This document shows, in pieces, positions 1-7,831 of a DNA stretch of 14,355 nt. The DNA lies in the NCBI GenBank assembly GCA_019751935.1, contig JAIEMR010000071.1, positions 1 through 14,355 on the forward strand. Direction: 5' to 3'. How positions within the stretch are numbered: position 1 is the stretch's first letter; each line of letters opens with the position of its first letter. This DNA is from Alphaproteobacteria bacterium. GTDB lineage: Bacteria; Pseudomonadota; Alphaproteobacteria; Paracaedibacterales; CAIULA01. A program made the translations under genes and the position numbers. Under the pieces are notes generated by a model. The model was not told the origin of the DNA. It worked only from the letters and a program-made list of their open reading frames with translations, and did no database searches.

Positions 1-1046
1 CCAATTTGTTTGGCTGAGGTATGCAAAATGCGAAGCCTCGGCAAATACCCTAATTGTAAAGCTTGCCAACCAATTGAGAAAATCCCTGAAATAATCGATT
101 GAGATGCGATGATTGTGGCTATGGTTGCAAGAACAATTAAGGGATAAAGTGCCCATGAAGGCGCTAGAAGATAAAAAGGGTTTTCAATAGCTGCAGGGTT
201 TTTTAAGAGAAGAGCTGCTTGGCCAAAATAATTTAAGAGCAAACATGGGCACACAAGATAAAACCATGCAATGCGGATAGGCTTTTTTCCAAAATGTCCA
301 AGATCGGCATACATGGCTTCGGCCCCTGTCAATGCCAAAACAGTTGTTCCTAAAATTAATAGAGATGGAAAACCATTATTTATAAGTAGGTATATTCCAT
401 ATATGGGGTTTAACGCTTTTAGGGTGTTTGGGGTTTGTAAAATTTGGATGAATCCTAAAATACCGATGACCATAAACCAAACCATCATAATCGGGCCGAA
501 CCAGATACCAATCTTAGCTGTGCCATGTTTTTGAGCTAAAAAAAGACAAATGAGAATCGCAATTGCTAGGGGTAAAATAACACTTTCAAAATGCGGCGAA
601 ACCACGACAAGTCCCTCTAAGGCGCCAAGAACGGAAATGGCAGGAGTTATTAAACCATCCCCGCAAAAAAGGGCAGCTCCAAACATGCCAATAAATATTA
701 ATGATGAAGAATATTTCAAGCGTTTATGTTGATGCAGCAAAGCTGTGAGCGCTAGGATTCCTCCTTCACCCCGATTATCAGCTCGCAGCACAAAAATGGC
801 ATATTTAATACAGATAACGATGAGGATTGACCAAAAGATGAGCGATAAGATGCCCAGAACTTCGAGTTGCTGAGCTTGCATATTGTGGGCATTTAAACAC
901 TCTTTGAAGGTATAAAGAGGACTTGTTCCTATATCACCATAGACAATTCCAAGAGCGCCAATAGTGAGTTTGCGCAAATCTAATTGGGTTTTGGTCACAT
1001 TTAATCTTTTAAAAAAGGCTTCGCTGCTTCGATAGTAAGTAGACAT
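1..1046 (-). CDS. kup: Kup-family low-affinity potassium transporter, N-terminal 348 residues (C-terminus beyond window edge)
   Basis: This is an inner-membrane K+ uptake protein of the Kup/HAK/KT family, usually a K+/H+ symporter. Reading the minus strand from ATG at 1046 gives 348 open codons up to the window edge. E. coli Kup is 622 residues, so roughly 55% is present. Family signatures appear in order: GDIGTSPLYT (residues 37-46, first membrane segment), ADNRGEGG (89-96), GDGLITPAISVL (129-140) and LTGAEAMYADLGHFG (239-253). Between them lie long hydrophobic segments typical of the 12-TM core. The start is the first ATG before the conserved N-terminus; no strong Shine-Dalgarno is visible before it. 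The gene is divergent from the exporter operon, with 125 bp between them. The plus-strand open frames inside it (for example 271-534 and 550-732) are antisense shadows. The C-terminal cytosolic domain cannot be judged. Confidence 0.95.
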   Translation of the reverse strand, partial: MSTYYRSSEAFFKRLNVTKTQLDLRKLTIGALGIVYGDIGTSPLYTFKECLNAHNMQAQQLEVLGILSLIFWSILIVICIKYAIFVLRADNRGEGGILALTALLHQHKRLKYSSSLIFIGMFGAALFCGDGLITPAISVLGALEGLVVVSPHFESVILPLAIAILICLFLAQKHGTAKIGIWFGPIMMVWFMVIGILGFIQILQTPNTLKALNPIYGIYLLINNGFPSLLILGTTVLALTGAEAMYADLGHFGKKPIRIAWFYLVCPCLLLNYFGQAALLLKNPAAIENPFYLLAPSWALYPLIVLATIATIIASQSIISGIFSIGWQALQLGYLPRLRILHTSAKQI

Positions 1047-1130
1047 AGTTAAGATTCTGTTAAAGGTTGGGTTAAATTTCTCAAAAGTAATTAGTTTTTG
1101 TTTATTAATACTTTTTAACCATTTTAAGTT

Positions 1131-1136
1131 TATAAT
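1131..1136 (+). promoter_or_regulatory. Candidate -10 element (TATAAT) for the exporter operon
   Basis: A perfect TATAAT lies 35 bp before the GTG start of the adaptor gene, in the 125-bp divergent kup/ybhG-like spacer. No convincing -35 hexamer sits at 16-18 bp upstream, so this rests on the -10 and its position alone. The spacer is very A+T-rich, which makes chance matches likely. Confidence 0.35.
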
Positions 1137-1171
1137 GTCTTTGTGATGTGATTTAACAAGGCAAAGGCGTT

Positions 1172-2179
1172 GTGCTGCAAGATTTCCTTAAACACAATAA
1201 AATTCACCAAATTATGGGTGGAATTGCAACCCTGGCATTCATCTTTATTGTCTATTTATTCATAAACAATAAGTTTTTAAATGATAAAATCACATTGCAA
1301 GGGAATGTCGATATTCGTCAAGTTGAACTTGGCTTTAGAGTTAATGGACGCATTGCCGAAATGCACGTTGATGAAGGTGATACCGTTAAAGAAGGTGATG
1401 TGCTTGCTGTTTTAGATAAATCATCATTTCTTCACGCACGTGATATTGCCAAGGGCCAGGTTGATCAATCAGCTGCTGCTTTGAAAAAGATGGAAGCTGG
1501 TAACAGAGTTCAGGAAATTGAACAAGCAAGAGCTGCCGTTAAGGAACAAGAGGCAGCATATGAATATACTGATAAATTTTTAAAAAGACAGGCTAATCTT
1601 TTAAAAACTAGAGCCGTGTCTCAGCAAGCTTATGATGATGCTTTGGCTCATAAACAAGAAGCTGAAGCAAAACTAAAATCCGCCCAGGAAGCTTTGAAAT
1701 TATCTGAAGAAGGGTTTAGAGCTGAGGATATAGAGGCAGCAAGAGCTGATCTAGCAATCGCAAACGCTCGTCTTGCTAATGCTGAAACAGATCTGAAAGA
1801 TACAGAAATCAGGGCGCCTAAATCTGGAAAAATTTTAACAAGAGCAAGAGAACCCGGTGCCATCGTTGGAAATGGTGGAACAGTTTATACACTTTCCTTA
1901 CAAAATCCAGTTTGGGTCAGGGTTTATGTTTCAGAAATTGAACTAGGCCGCGTTAAGCCTGGAATGGAAGCTATGGTGTATACGGACACTAACCCTGATA
2001 AACCTTTTAAAGGTCAGATTGGGTTTATCTCTCCTAAGGCGGAATTTACTCCTAAAAATATTGAAACCAAGGAACTTCGCACTAACTTAGTTTATAGACT
2101 GCGAATTATTGTCGAAGACACCAAAGGGGAGCTTCGTCAAGGAATGCCCGTTACTGTTTCATTAAAAGCTTCCAACTAA
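1172..2179 (+). CDS. ybhG: HlyD-family periplasmic adaptor (membrane fusion protein), YbhG-like
   Basis: This is the adaptor subunit of an ABC-type exporter. It is anchored in the inner membrane and bridges the pump to an outer-membrane channel. The 335 residues compare with about 332 for E. coli YbhG. An uncleaved N-terminal membrane segment spans about residues 14-31. A biotinyl-lipoyl-like half domain follows (about 45-83, with the RVNGRI and VDEGDTVKEGDVL patterns), then a long Ala/Glu/Lys-rich coiled-coil hairpin (about 88-215), then the second lipoyl half and beta-barrel (about 218-332, with EIRAPKSGKI and EPGAIVGNGG). The start is GTG at 1172, preceded by a weak purine-rich stretch; an ATG at 1214 would cut into the membrane anchor. 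The stop codon is immediately followed by the ATG of the ATPase gene, so the two are translationally linked. The symbol rests on operon order and size match, not on a search. Confidence 0.88.
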   Translation: MLQDFLKHNKIHQIMGGIATLAFIFIVYLFINNKFLNDKITLQGNVDIRQVELGFRVNGRIAEMHVDEGDTVKEGDVLAVLDKSSFLHARDIAKGQVDQSAAALKKMEAGNRVQEIEQARAAVKEQEAAYEYTDKFLKRQANLLKTRAVSQQAYDDALAHKQEAEAKLKSAQEALKLSEEGFRAEDIEAARADLAIANARLANAETDLKDTEIRAPKSGKILTRAREPGAIVGNGGTVYTLSLQNPVWVRVYVSEIELGRVKPGMEAMVYTDTNPDKPFKGQIGFISPKAEFTPKNIETKELRTNLVYRLRIIVEDTKGELRQGMPVTVSLKASN

Positions 2180-3880
2180 ATGCAAGACGGCCTGATTACA
2201 CTTAATGCTGTAACAAAGGTTTTTAAGCCCGACATAACTGCTTTGAATGAAATCAGTGCAGCAATCAAGCCTGGGCGAATTACAGGTTTAGTAGGTCCAG
2301 ATGGGGCAGGGAAAACAACCCTTTTACGTCTGATCGCAGGGCTTTTAAAACCAACCGATGGGCATATTACAGTGGGTGGATTTGATACAATCAAAGATGC
2401 GCAAGCTATCCATTCCTTCATTGGTTACATGCCACAAAAATTTGGCCTTTATGAGGAGTTAACAGTTCTTGAAAATTTAGAACTGCACGCAAGACTCCGC
2501 GATATAAATGGTCAGGAAAGAAAAAATATTTTTGAAAAAATGTTGGCCTTTACTGATCTGGAACGCTTTACAAAAAGACTTGCCGGAAAACTTTCAGGCG
2601 GAATGAAGCAAAAGTTAGGACTCGCTTGTTCATTATTAGGGAAACCTCGTTTTTTGCTGCTTGATGAACCCAGCGTTGGAGTTGACCCATTATCGCGCCG
2701 TGAATTATGGAAGATGGTTCAAAATTTAAGCACTGATGGAATGAGTGTTCTTTGGGCAACTGCTTACCTGGATGAAGCAGAACAATGCGAGGAGGTATTA
2801 TTACTAAATCATGGAGATTTGCTTTATGAAGGCAGGCCAAAAGATCTAACATCACGAGTTGATGGAAGAGTGTACTTAGCGAGCGTACCGGCTGTAAAAC
2901 GTCGTCAGATTCTGTCATGTATCCTTCAAAAAAAAGAAGTCGTTGATGGCGTCATACAAGGTCATAATGTTCGCATTTTATTTGAAAAGGGTAAAAAACC
3001 TGAACTTAGGTTTCCCCTGGAGCCTACCAAGGCACGGTTTGAAGATGCTTTTATCGATATTTTAAAGGGTGCTTATGCCCGCGAATCCCTCCTTGCAAAA
3101 CACATGAAGGAAAAACCAGTTCAGACTGTCCCGCCGATTCAAGCAATGGGTCTTACGAAAAAATTTGGTGATTTCACGGCCGCTAAAGACATTACCTTTA
3201 CTATTCAAAGAGGTGAAATTTTTGGGCTTTTGGGGCCTAATGGCGCTGGTAAATCAACGACGTTTAAGATGATGTGCGGCTTACTTCAACCAACGACTGG
3301 AAAATCATTGATTTCAGAGTTTGATTTGAAATCAGCAAGCTCCATGGCCCGTATGCGCATTGGTTATATGGCGCAGAAATTCTCTCTTTATGGTGATCTC
3401 AGCGTTAAACAAAATCTTGAGTTTTTTTCAGGTGTTTATGGTTTAAATGGAACAATTAAATCCGATCGCATCCAAGAATTAATTAAGATATTTGATTTAG
3501 AGACTTATTTGAATACGGATGCAGGAATTTTGCCACTTGGATTTAAACAACGTTTAGCTTTAGCATGTTCTGTAATCCATGAGCCTGATGTTTTGTTTTT
3601 AGATGAACCTACTTCAGGTGTTGACCCTTTAACACGCCGTGAATTTTGGACACATATTAATGGTATGGCTGAAAAGGGTATGACAATTATGGTCACAACG
3701 CATTTTATGGACGAGGCAGAGTACTGTGACCGCATAGCCCTTATTTATAAAGGGGAAAATATTGCGTCCAATACACCTGATGGGCTAAAGGAAGTAATAA
3801 AATCCAAAGACTATCCTGATCCAACCTTAGAAGAAACCTTTATAGAATTAATCAGACGTGCTGATAAGGGGGAGGGATGA
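2180..3880 (+). CDS. ybhF: Double-ATPase subunit of ABC-2 exporter, YbhF-like
   Basis: One chain carries two nucleotide-binding domains (566 residues; E. coli YbhF has about 578) that power the two permeases encoded downstream. NBD1 has Walker A GPDGAGKT (39-46), Q86, signature LSGGMKQK (138-145) and Walker B LLLDEP (159-164). Its H-loop reads ATAYLDEAE, with Ala195 where the catalytic histidine is expected. NBD2 has Walker A GPNGAGKS (352-359), Q399, a degenerate signature LPLGFKQR (451-458), Walker B LFLDEP (472-477) and an intact H-loop TTHFMDEAE (His508). In a head-to-tail dimer this gives one consensus ATP site (NBD2 Walker with NBD1 signature) and one degenerate site. A linker of roughly 90 residues joins the domains. 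The gene starts directly at the adaptor's stop codon, and its TGA overlaps the next ATG by 4 bp. Confidence 0.93.
   Translation: MQDGLITLNAVTKVFKPDITALNEISAAIKPGRITGLVGPDGAGKTTLLRLIAGLLKPTDGHITVGGFDTIKDAQAIHSFIGYMPQKFGLYEELTVLENLELHARLRDINGQERKNIFEKMLAFTDLERFTKRLAGKLSGGMKQKLGLACSLLGKPRFLLLDEPSVGVDPLSRRELWKMVQNLSTDGMSVLWATAYLDEAEQCEEVLLLNHGDLLYEGRPKDLTSRVDGRVYLASVPAVKRRQILSCILQKKEVVDGVIQGHNVRILFEKGKKPELRFPLEPTKARFEDAFIDILKGAYARESLLAKHMKEKPVQTVPPIQAMGLTKKFGDFTAAKDITFTIQRGEIFGLLGPNGAGKSTTFKMMCGLLQPTTGKSLISEFDLKSASSMARMRIGYMAQKFSLYGDLSVKQNLEFFSGVYGLNGTIKSDRIQELIKIFDLETYLNTDAGILPLGFKQRLALACSVIHEPDVLFLDEPTSGVDPLTRREFWTHINGMAEKGMTIMVTTHFMDEAEYCDRIALIYKGENIASNTPDGLKEVIKSKDYPDPTLEETFIELIRRADKGEG
3866..3874 (+). 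promoter_or_regulatory. Strong ribosome binding site at the ATGA overlap
   Basis: A G-rich purine tract (AAGGGGGAGGG and surroundings) at the end of the ATPase gene sits just before the ATG at 3877. It fixes that start and shows direct coupling of permease translation to the ATPase gene through the shared ATGA. Confidence 0.6.
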
Positions 3881-4995
3881 TTGTATCTCATTCATTTTCA
3901 CTTATGCGTTTAATTGCTTTTATGTATAAAGAAGCCATCCAAATCGTAAGGGATCCTAGTACGATTATGATCGCTTTTATATTGCCATTGTTGATGTTAT
4001 TTTTATTTGGCTATGGCGTTTCCCTTGATGCCAATCAAATTCGCATAGGTTTAGTTTTAGAGGATACGTCACCTGAGGCGAGAAGCTTGGGTTATGCTTT
4101 TGAAAAGTGTACTTATTTTCAAACCAAAGTTGGAATAAACAGAAAAGAAATTGAAGATGACCTGACTTCGGGAAGAATCCGTGGGATGGTTGTTATACCT
4201 TCTGACTTTAGTGTCAATTTATTAAAGAACCAGCCTGCATTTCTTCAAGTGATTGCCGATGGTAGTGAAACCAATACGGCTAGTTTTGTGGAAAATTATG
4301 CAGATGGTGTCATTGAAGATTGGCTTGAAAAAGACCTGGGTAAAAATGCACAAATTATCGCTGAAACCAGAGTTTGGTATAATTCTGAGTTAAAGAGCAG
4401 AAATGTTCTATTGCCTGGATCCATATCAGTCATTATGTCCCTGATTGGAACGCTTTTAACCGCGCTTGTTGTGGCAAGAGAATGGGAACGGGGAACAATG
4501 GAAGCCATTATGTCGACGCCCATTTTGATAAGTGAGCTTATCCTTGGAAAGCTCCTTCCTTATTTTATATTAGGTATGGTATCGATGGTTATTTGTGTTG
4601 CAAGCGCTGCTTTCGTATTTGATGTGCCATTTGTTGGATCTTTGTTTGTTTTATTTTTAGCAACCGCTGTTTTCCTACTGGCAGCTTTGAGTCAGGGCTT
4701 ATTAATTTCAATTATGGCTCGTAATCAATTTGTAGCCAGCCAAACGGCCTTAAATGTTGCTTTCCTACCAGCCTTTATGTTGTCGGGTTTTTTGTATGAA
4801 ATTACCTCAATGCCTGTTGTTCTTCAGTGGATAACACATTTACTGCCTGCAAGGTATTTTGTGTCCATTATACAATCTAGTTTTCTAGCAGGAACAATTT
4901 GGCCGCAAATAATTCCAAATTTACTTGCTATGAGCTGCATTGCTGGATTCTTTTTATTCCTTGTCGTTAAGAAAAGCGTCAAGAGGTTGGATTAA
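3877..4995 (+). CDS. ybhS: ABC-2 type permease subunit, YbhS-like
   Basis: First of two paired transmembrane subunits of the exporter, located in the inner membrane. At 372 residues it is close to E. coli YbhS (377). The layout is the classic ABC-2 form: one N-terminal membrane segment (about 28-48, after a KEAIQIVRDPSTI amphipathic stretch), a soluble extracytoplasmic domain (about 50-178), then five hydrophobic segments to the C-terminus (about 183-367). Between the second and third segments is AREWERGTMEAIMSTPI, the charged cytosolic coupling element seen in DrrB/YbhS-type permeases; LLPARYFV near the end is also family-like. The ATG overlaps the ATPase stop, and the next permease follows after 3 bp. 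Substrate cannot be read from the sequence. The E. coli homologues have been linked to drug or cation export, which need not hold here. Confidence 0.9.
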   Translation: MIVSHSFSLMRLIAFMYKEAIQIVRDPSTIMIAFILPLLMLFLFGYGVSLDANQIRIGLVLEDTSPEARSLGYAFEKCTYFQTKVGINRKEIEDDLTSGRIRGMVVIPSDFSVNLLKNQPAFLQVIADGSETNTASFVENYADGVIEDWLEKDLGKNAQIIAETRVWYNSELKSRNVLLPGSISVIMSLIGTLLTALVVAREWERGTMEAIMSTPILISELILGKLLPYFILGMVSMVICVASAAFVFDVPFVGSLFVLFLATAVFLLAALSQGLLISIMARNQFVASQTALNVAFLPAFMLSGFLYEITSMPVVLQWITHLLPARYFVSIIQSSFLAGTIWPQIIPNLLAMSCIAGFFLFLVVKKSVKRLD

Positions 4996-4998
4996 ATT

Positions 4999-6111
4999 AT
5001 GTGGAGTAGAGTTAAAGCACTGGTTATAAAAGAACTTCTTGCGGTTTGGCGTGATAAAAAAAGTCGTGTCACGCTCGTCATTCCTCCTCTAATTCAATTA
5101 TTTTTATTAGCGCAAGCAGCAACCTTAGAGGTTAGAAATATAGAAATTGTCTATTATAACCAAGACAGCGGTTGGCATAGCCATGAATTGGTTCAACGTA
5201 TTAAAGGATCAAGGTATTTCAAAGATGTTCACGAATCAAAAAACCTAGAAGAGTTTAAGAGCGCAATCGATGAGCAGCGCGCAATTATTGGGGTTCATAT
5301 CCAGCCTGATTTTTCAAGAAATGCTGCAGCAGGGGCAAAGGCCACAGTGCAATTAATTCTAGATGGACGTAAAGCAAATGCTTCTCAAATTGTACAAGGA
5401 TATGTTCGTCGTATTATTGGGGATTTTAATTCTGATATTTTAAAGATAAAAACAGTATCTTCTGGTGGAATTGTTACCAGTGTTTTTCGCAGTTGGTTTA
5501 ACCCCAATCTTGATTACCTGATTTATAACGTTCCATGCATTGTTGGTATCTTAAGTATGGTTTTAGGATTGATGGTAACGGCCCTGTCAGTAGCAAGAGA
5601 ACGTGAGATGGGAACCTTTGATCAGTTACTGGTTTCCCCTTTGCAGCCATGGCAGATTTTGGTTGGTAAAATGCTGCCAGCTATGATTATTGCCGTTGGA
5701 GAAAGCACGCTTATTATGATGCTAGCAATTGGTGTTTACCGGATTCCCTTTCAAGGTTCCTTAATTTTGTTTTATCTGTGTATGGTATTATTTATCACTT
5801 CGATTATCGGCGTGGGGCTATTTATTTCAGCTTTATCCAAAACACAGCAACAAGCAAATCTTGGTACTTTTGTTTTTATGGTGCCAACAATGTTGCTTTC
5901 AGGTTTTGCAACGCCAATCGAAAATATGCCAGATTGGCTTCAACCGGTGACATGGTTTATTCCTATTCGTCATTTTTTCGTTATTATTAAAGGCGTTTTT
6001 TTAAAAGATATGCCAGCCTTAGAGGTTTTAACGCACGCCTGGCCAATTGCCTTTATAGCCATATTTACCTTATCAATTGCTGGTTGGATGTTTAGGAAAA
6101 GGTTGGAGTAG
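4999..6111 (+). CDS. ybhR: ABC-2 type permease subunit, YbhR-like
   Basis: Second transmembrane half of the exporter, expected to pair with the preceding permease. At 370 residues it nearly matches E. coli YbhR (368). It shows the same layout as its partner: an amphipathic ELLAVWRDKKSR element leading into the first hydrophobic segment, a soluble domain (about 45-170), and five or so C-terminal membrane segments. The coupling motif is AREREMGTFDQLLVSPL, and the final extracytoplasmic loop has PIENMPDWLQPVTWFIPIRHF, a pattern typical of this branch. ATG at 4999 has an upstream AAGAGG at a somewhat long spacing of 12 nt. This is the last gene of the operon; no convincing terminator hairpin is seen before the next gene, so some read-through into the terminase gene is possible. 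Confidence 0.9.
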   Translation: MWSRVKALVIKELLAVWRDKKSRVTLVIPPLIQLFLLAQAATLEVRNIEIVYYNQDSGWHSHELVQRIKGSRYFKDVHESKNLEEFKSAIDEQRAIIGVHIQPDFSRNAAAGAKATVQLILDGRKANASQIVQGYVRRIIGDFNSDILKIKTVSSGGIVTSVFRSWFNPNLDYLIYNVPCIVGILSMVLGLMVTALSVAREREMGTFDQLLVSPLQPWQILVGKMLPAMIIAVGESTLIMMLAIGVYRIPFQGSLILFYLCMVLFITSIIGVGLFISALSKTQQQANLGTFVFMVPTMLLSGFATPIENMPDWLQPVTWFIPIRHFFVIIKGVFLKDMPALEVLTHAWPIAFIAIFTLSIAGWMFRKRLE

Positions 6112-6133
6112 CACCCACGGCACATTTTAAAAT

Positions 6134-6162
6134 TTGGTCATTTCCATGTTTTCGAGCATTAT
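6134..6162 (+). promoter_or_regulatory. Weak candidate promoter upstream of the terminase gene
   Basis: TTGGTC (6134-6139), a 17-bp spacer and CATTAT (6157-6162) form a sigma70-like pair in the 134-bp gap between the permease and the terminase gene. The -10 matches consensus at four of six positions. The match is modest in A+T-rich DNA. Confidence 0.25.
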
Positions 6163-6245
6163 TAATATAGACTCAGCAGCGCTCTAAACTGCATTTTCCC
6201 CCATTACGAAAAAACCTCTTACGTTAAAAGCTTAGGAGTATCATT

Positions 6246-7523
6246 GTGCTTGATTGTAGCCGTCAAACTTTAAAACCCATTGTTAGCGCTGAGAAAAACA
6301 ATCGTCTGCACCAAAACAATCTTTTTAATTGGGAGAAAGCAGCAAGACCTAATCAATTGCCACCCCCTGGAGATTGGCAGAACTGGTTAATTTTAGCGGG
6401 ACGTGGTTTTGGAAAAACGCGAACTGGCGCTGAAACCATTCGGGCTTGGGTGAAAGAGGGATTATATAAACGCATTGCGCTTATTGGCCAAACCATAGAT
6501 GAGGTGCGTTCTGTTATGGTGGAAGGGGAAAGTGGCCTTTTAAATGTTCACACAAACTATGAACGTCCCAGATTTGAACCATCTAATGGCCGTTTGGTTT
6601 GGAAAAATAACGCTATTGCAATGATGTATGGCGCGGATCATTATGAAAAGCTACGTGGTCCTCAATTTGATTTAGCGTGGATTGATGAATTGGCTAAATT
6701 TCGTCATCCTCAAAAAACATGGGATCAGCTTATGTTGGGATTAAGGCTTGGAAATAATCTCCGCACAATTATTACAACAACACCAAGACCCATTCCCTTA
6801 CTTGAAACCCTTATCAAAGATCCGGCAACCGTGTTAACCAGGGGTTCTACCTTTGATAATCAAAAAAACCTTGCCAAAACTTTTGTAAAACAAATAGTTA
6901 AACAGTTTGAAGGAACACGTTTGGGCGCTCAGGAACTATACGCCGAGATCTTAACAGAAAAACAAGGAGCCCTATGGAAAAGATCCATAATTCATCATCA
7001 TATTTCAAGCAATCCAAGTTGGCTGCGGGTTGTGATTGCCATTGATCCAGCGACAACCCACCATGAACAAAGTGATGAAACTGGAATTATAGTGGCGGCT
7101 TTATCAAAAGATCAAAAGGCATATATTTTAGATGACTTAAGTGGTCGTTATAGTCCGGTTGATTGGGGAAGGAGGGTTATTAAAGCCTATCATGAACACA
7201 AAGCCGACCGAGTGGTGGTTGAGGTGAATCAAGGGGGTGATATGGTTAAAAGCATTATTCATTCCTTAGACCCAACTGTTTCTTATAAAGCCGTCAGGGC
7301 AAGCCGCGGCAAGGTAACCAGAGCAGAACCTATTGCAGCCTTTTATGAGCAGGGGCGCGTTTATCACAGAAAACTGTTTACAGATCTTGAAACTCAATTA
7401 TGTGAATATATCCCTGGCATTACGACTAAATCACCAGATCGTATGGATGCATTGGTGTGGGCGCTTACTGATTTGCTACTTGAAAACAAAGATAGCGCGT
7501 CTTTAAAACTTTGGAAGCAGTAG
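6246..7523 (+). CDS. GTA/phage-type terminase large subunit (DNA-packaging ATPase-nuclease), orphan
   Basis: Terminase large subunits pump DNA into capsids and cut it. The 425 residues carry both halves. In the ATPase, Walker A is GRGFGKT (52-58), Walker B is FDLAWIDE with catalytic Glu148, and the coupling motif is TTT (177-179). In the RNase-H-like nuclease, the acidic residues are probably Asp267 (AIDPAT), Glu326 (VVVEVNQGG) and Asp398/Asp401 (SPDRMDALVWAL). The overall pattern matches the terminase of alphaproteobacterial gene transfer agents (RcGTA gp2 type) as I know it. The start is GTG at 6246, set by AGGAG (6234-6238) at 7-nt spacing. All motifs are intact and the frame is unbroken, so the gene is probably under selection. 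No portal, prohead protease, capsid or tail gene is adjacent: an exporter operon precedes it and a toxin-antitoxin pair follows. A prophage TerL is the alternative reading. Confidence 0.88.
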   Translation: MLDCSRQTLKPIVSAEKNNRLHQNNLFNWEKAARPNQLPPPGDWQNWLILAGRGFGKTRTGAETIRAWVKEGLYKRIALIGQTIDEVRSVMVEGESGLLNVHTNYERPRFEPSNGRLVWKNNAIAMMYGADHYEKLRGPQFDLAWIDELAKFRHPQKTWDQLMLGLRLGNNLRTIITTTPRPIPLLETLIKDPATVLTRGSTFDNQKNLAKTFVKQIVKQFEGTRLGAQELYAEILTEKQGALWKRSIIHHHISSNPSWLRVVIAIDPATTHHEQSDETGIIVAALSKDQKAYILDDLSGRYSPVDWGRRVIKAYHEHKADRVVVEVNQGGDMVKSIIHSLDPTVSYKAVRASRGKVTRAEPIAAFYEQGRVYHRKLFTDLETQLCEYIPGITTKSPDRMDALVWALTDLLLENKDSASLKLWKQ

Positions 7524-7537
7524 ACTTTTTAATCAAT

Positions 7538-7557
7538 ATGTTACATCATGTTATAAA
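7538..7557 (+). promoter_or_regulatory. Candidate autoregulatory operator/promoter of the toxin-antitoxin pair
   Basis: The 59-bp gap before the antitoxin gene holds two ATGTTA direct repeats (7538-7543 and 7548-7553) exactly 10 bp apart, centred on the short palindrome ACATCATGT, followed by a TATAA-like element. One-helical-turn spacing next to a ribbon-helix-helix antitoxin gene suggests a binding site for its own product. This is inferred from position and pattern only. Confidence 0.35.
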
Positions 7558-7582
7558 GTCATGGATTTAAAAGGCGCAGTAT

Positions 7583-7819
7583 ATGAACTTTAACATTTAT
7601 GTTCCAGAGGAACTTAACGAAGAGTTATTGGCCTTAAGCAAAACGTCCAAAAAAACTAGAAATACCCTAATACGCGAAGCGATAGAAGCTTACCTCACTC
7701 AGCAGCATCGTCACCATTGGCCTGATGCCGTTCTTGATTTTGAGGGGTTAGGGCAGGGTGCAGTTCGCTTTGAATCCTTTAGGTCCGAAGAAAAATCTGC
7801 TTTTAAATCATTCTTTTAA
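7583..7819 (+). CDS. Ribbon-helix-helix antitoxin (CopG/VapB type)
   Basis: Small DNA-binding antitoxin, 78 residues, expected to bind and silence the PIN toxin encoded 12 bp downstream and to repress the operon. Residues 2-43 fit a ribbon-helix-helix fold: a short strand (FNIYVPEEL), a first helix, a turn with KKTRN, then a second helix ending REAIEAYL. The C-terminal tail (about 48-78) is Trp/Phe/Arg/Glu-rich (HHWPDAVLDFEG, FESFRSEE), like the toxin-wrapping tails of VapB-type antitoxins. It starts at ATG 7583, after a purine-containing AAAGGCGC stretch. Antitoxin-first order with a close toxin gene is standard for type II modules. Confidence 0.85.
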   Translation: MNFNIYVPEELNEELLALSKTSKKTRNTLIREAIEAYLTQQHRHHWPDAVLDFEGLGQGAVRFESFRSEEKSAFKSFF

Positions 7820-7831
7820 AGAGCATGTAAA

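Noticed and set aside
271..732. Two plus-strand open frames (87 and 60 codons)
   Set aside because: Both are antisense to the Kup transporter, whose minus-strand translation shows unmistakable family motifs throughout.
2180..3880. Possible fusion of two ATPase genes or a frameshift artefact
   Set aside because: A single chain with two ATPase domains of about 570 residues is the normal form of YbhF, so the length is expected.
1648..5990. Several 66-116 codon frames within the exporter operon on both strands
   Set aside because: All lie fully inside well-supported exporter genes in other frames and show no motifs or ribosome sites.
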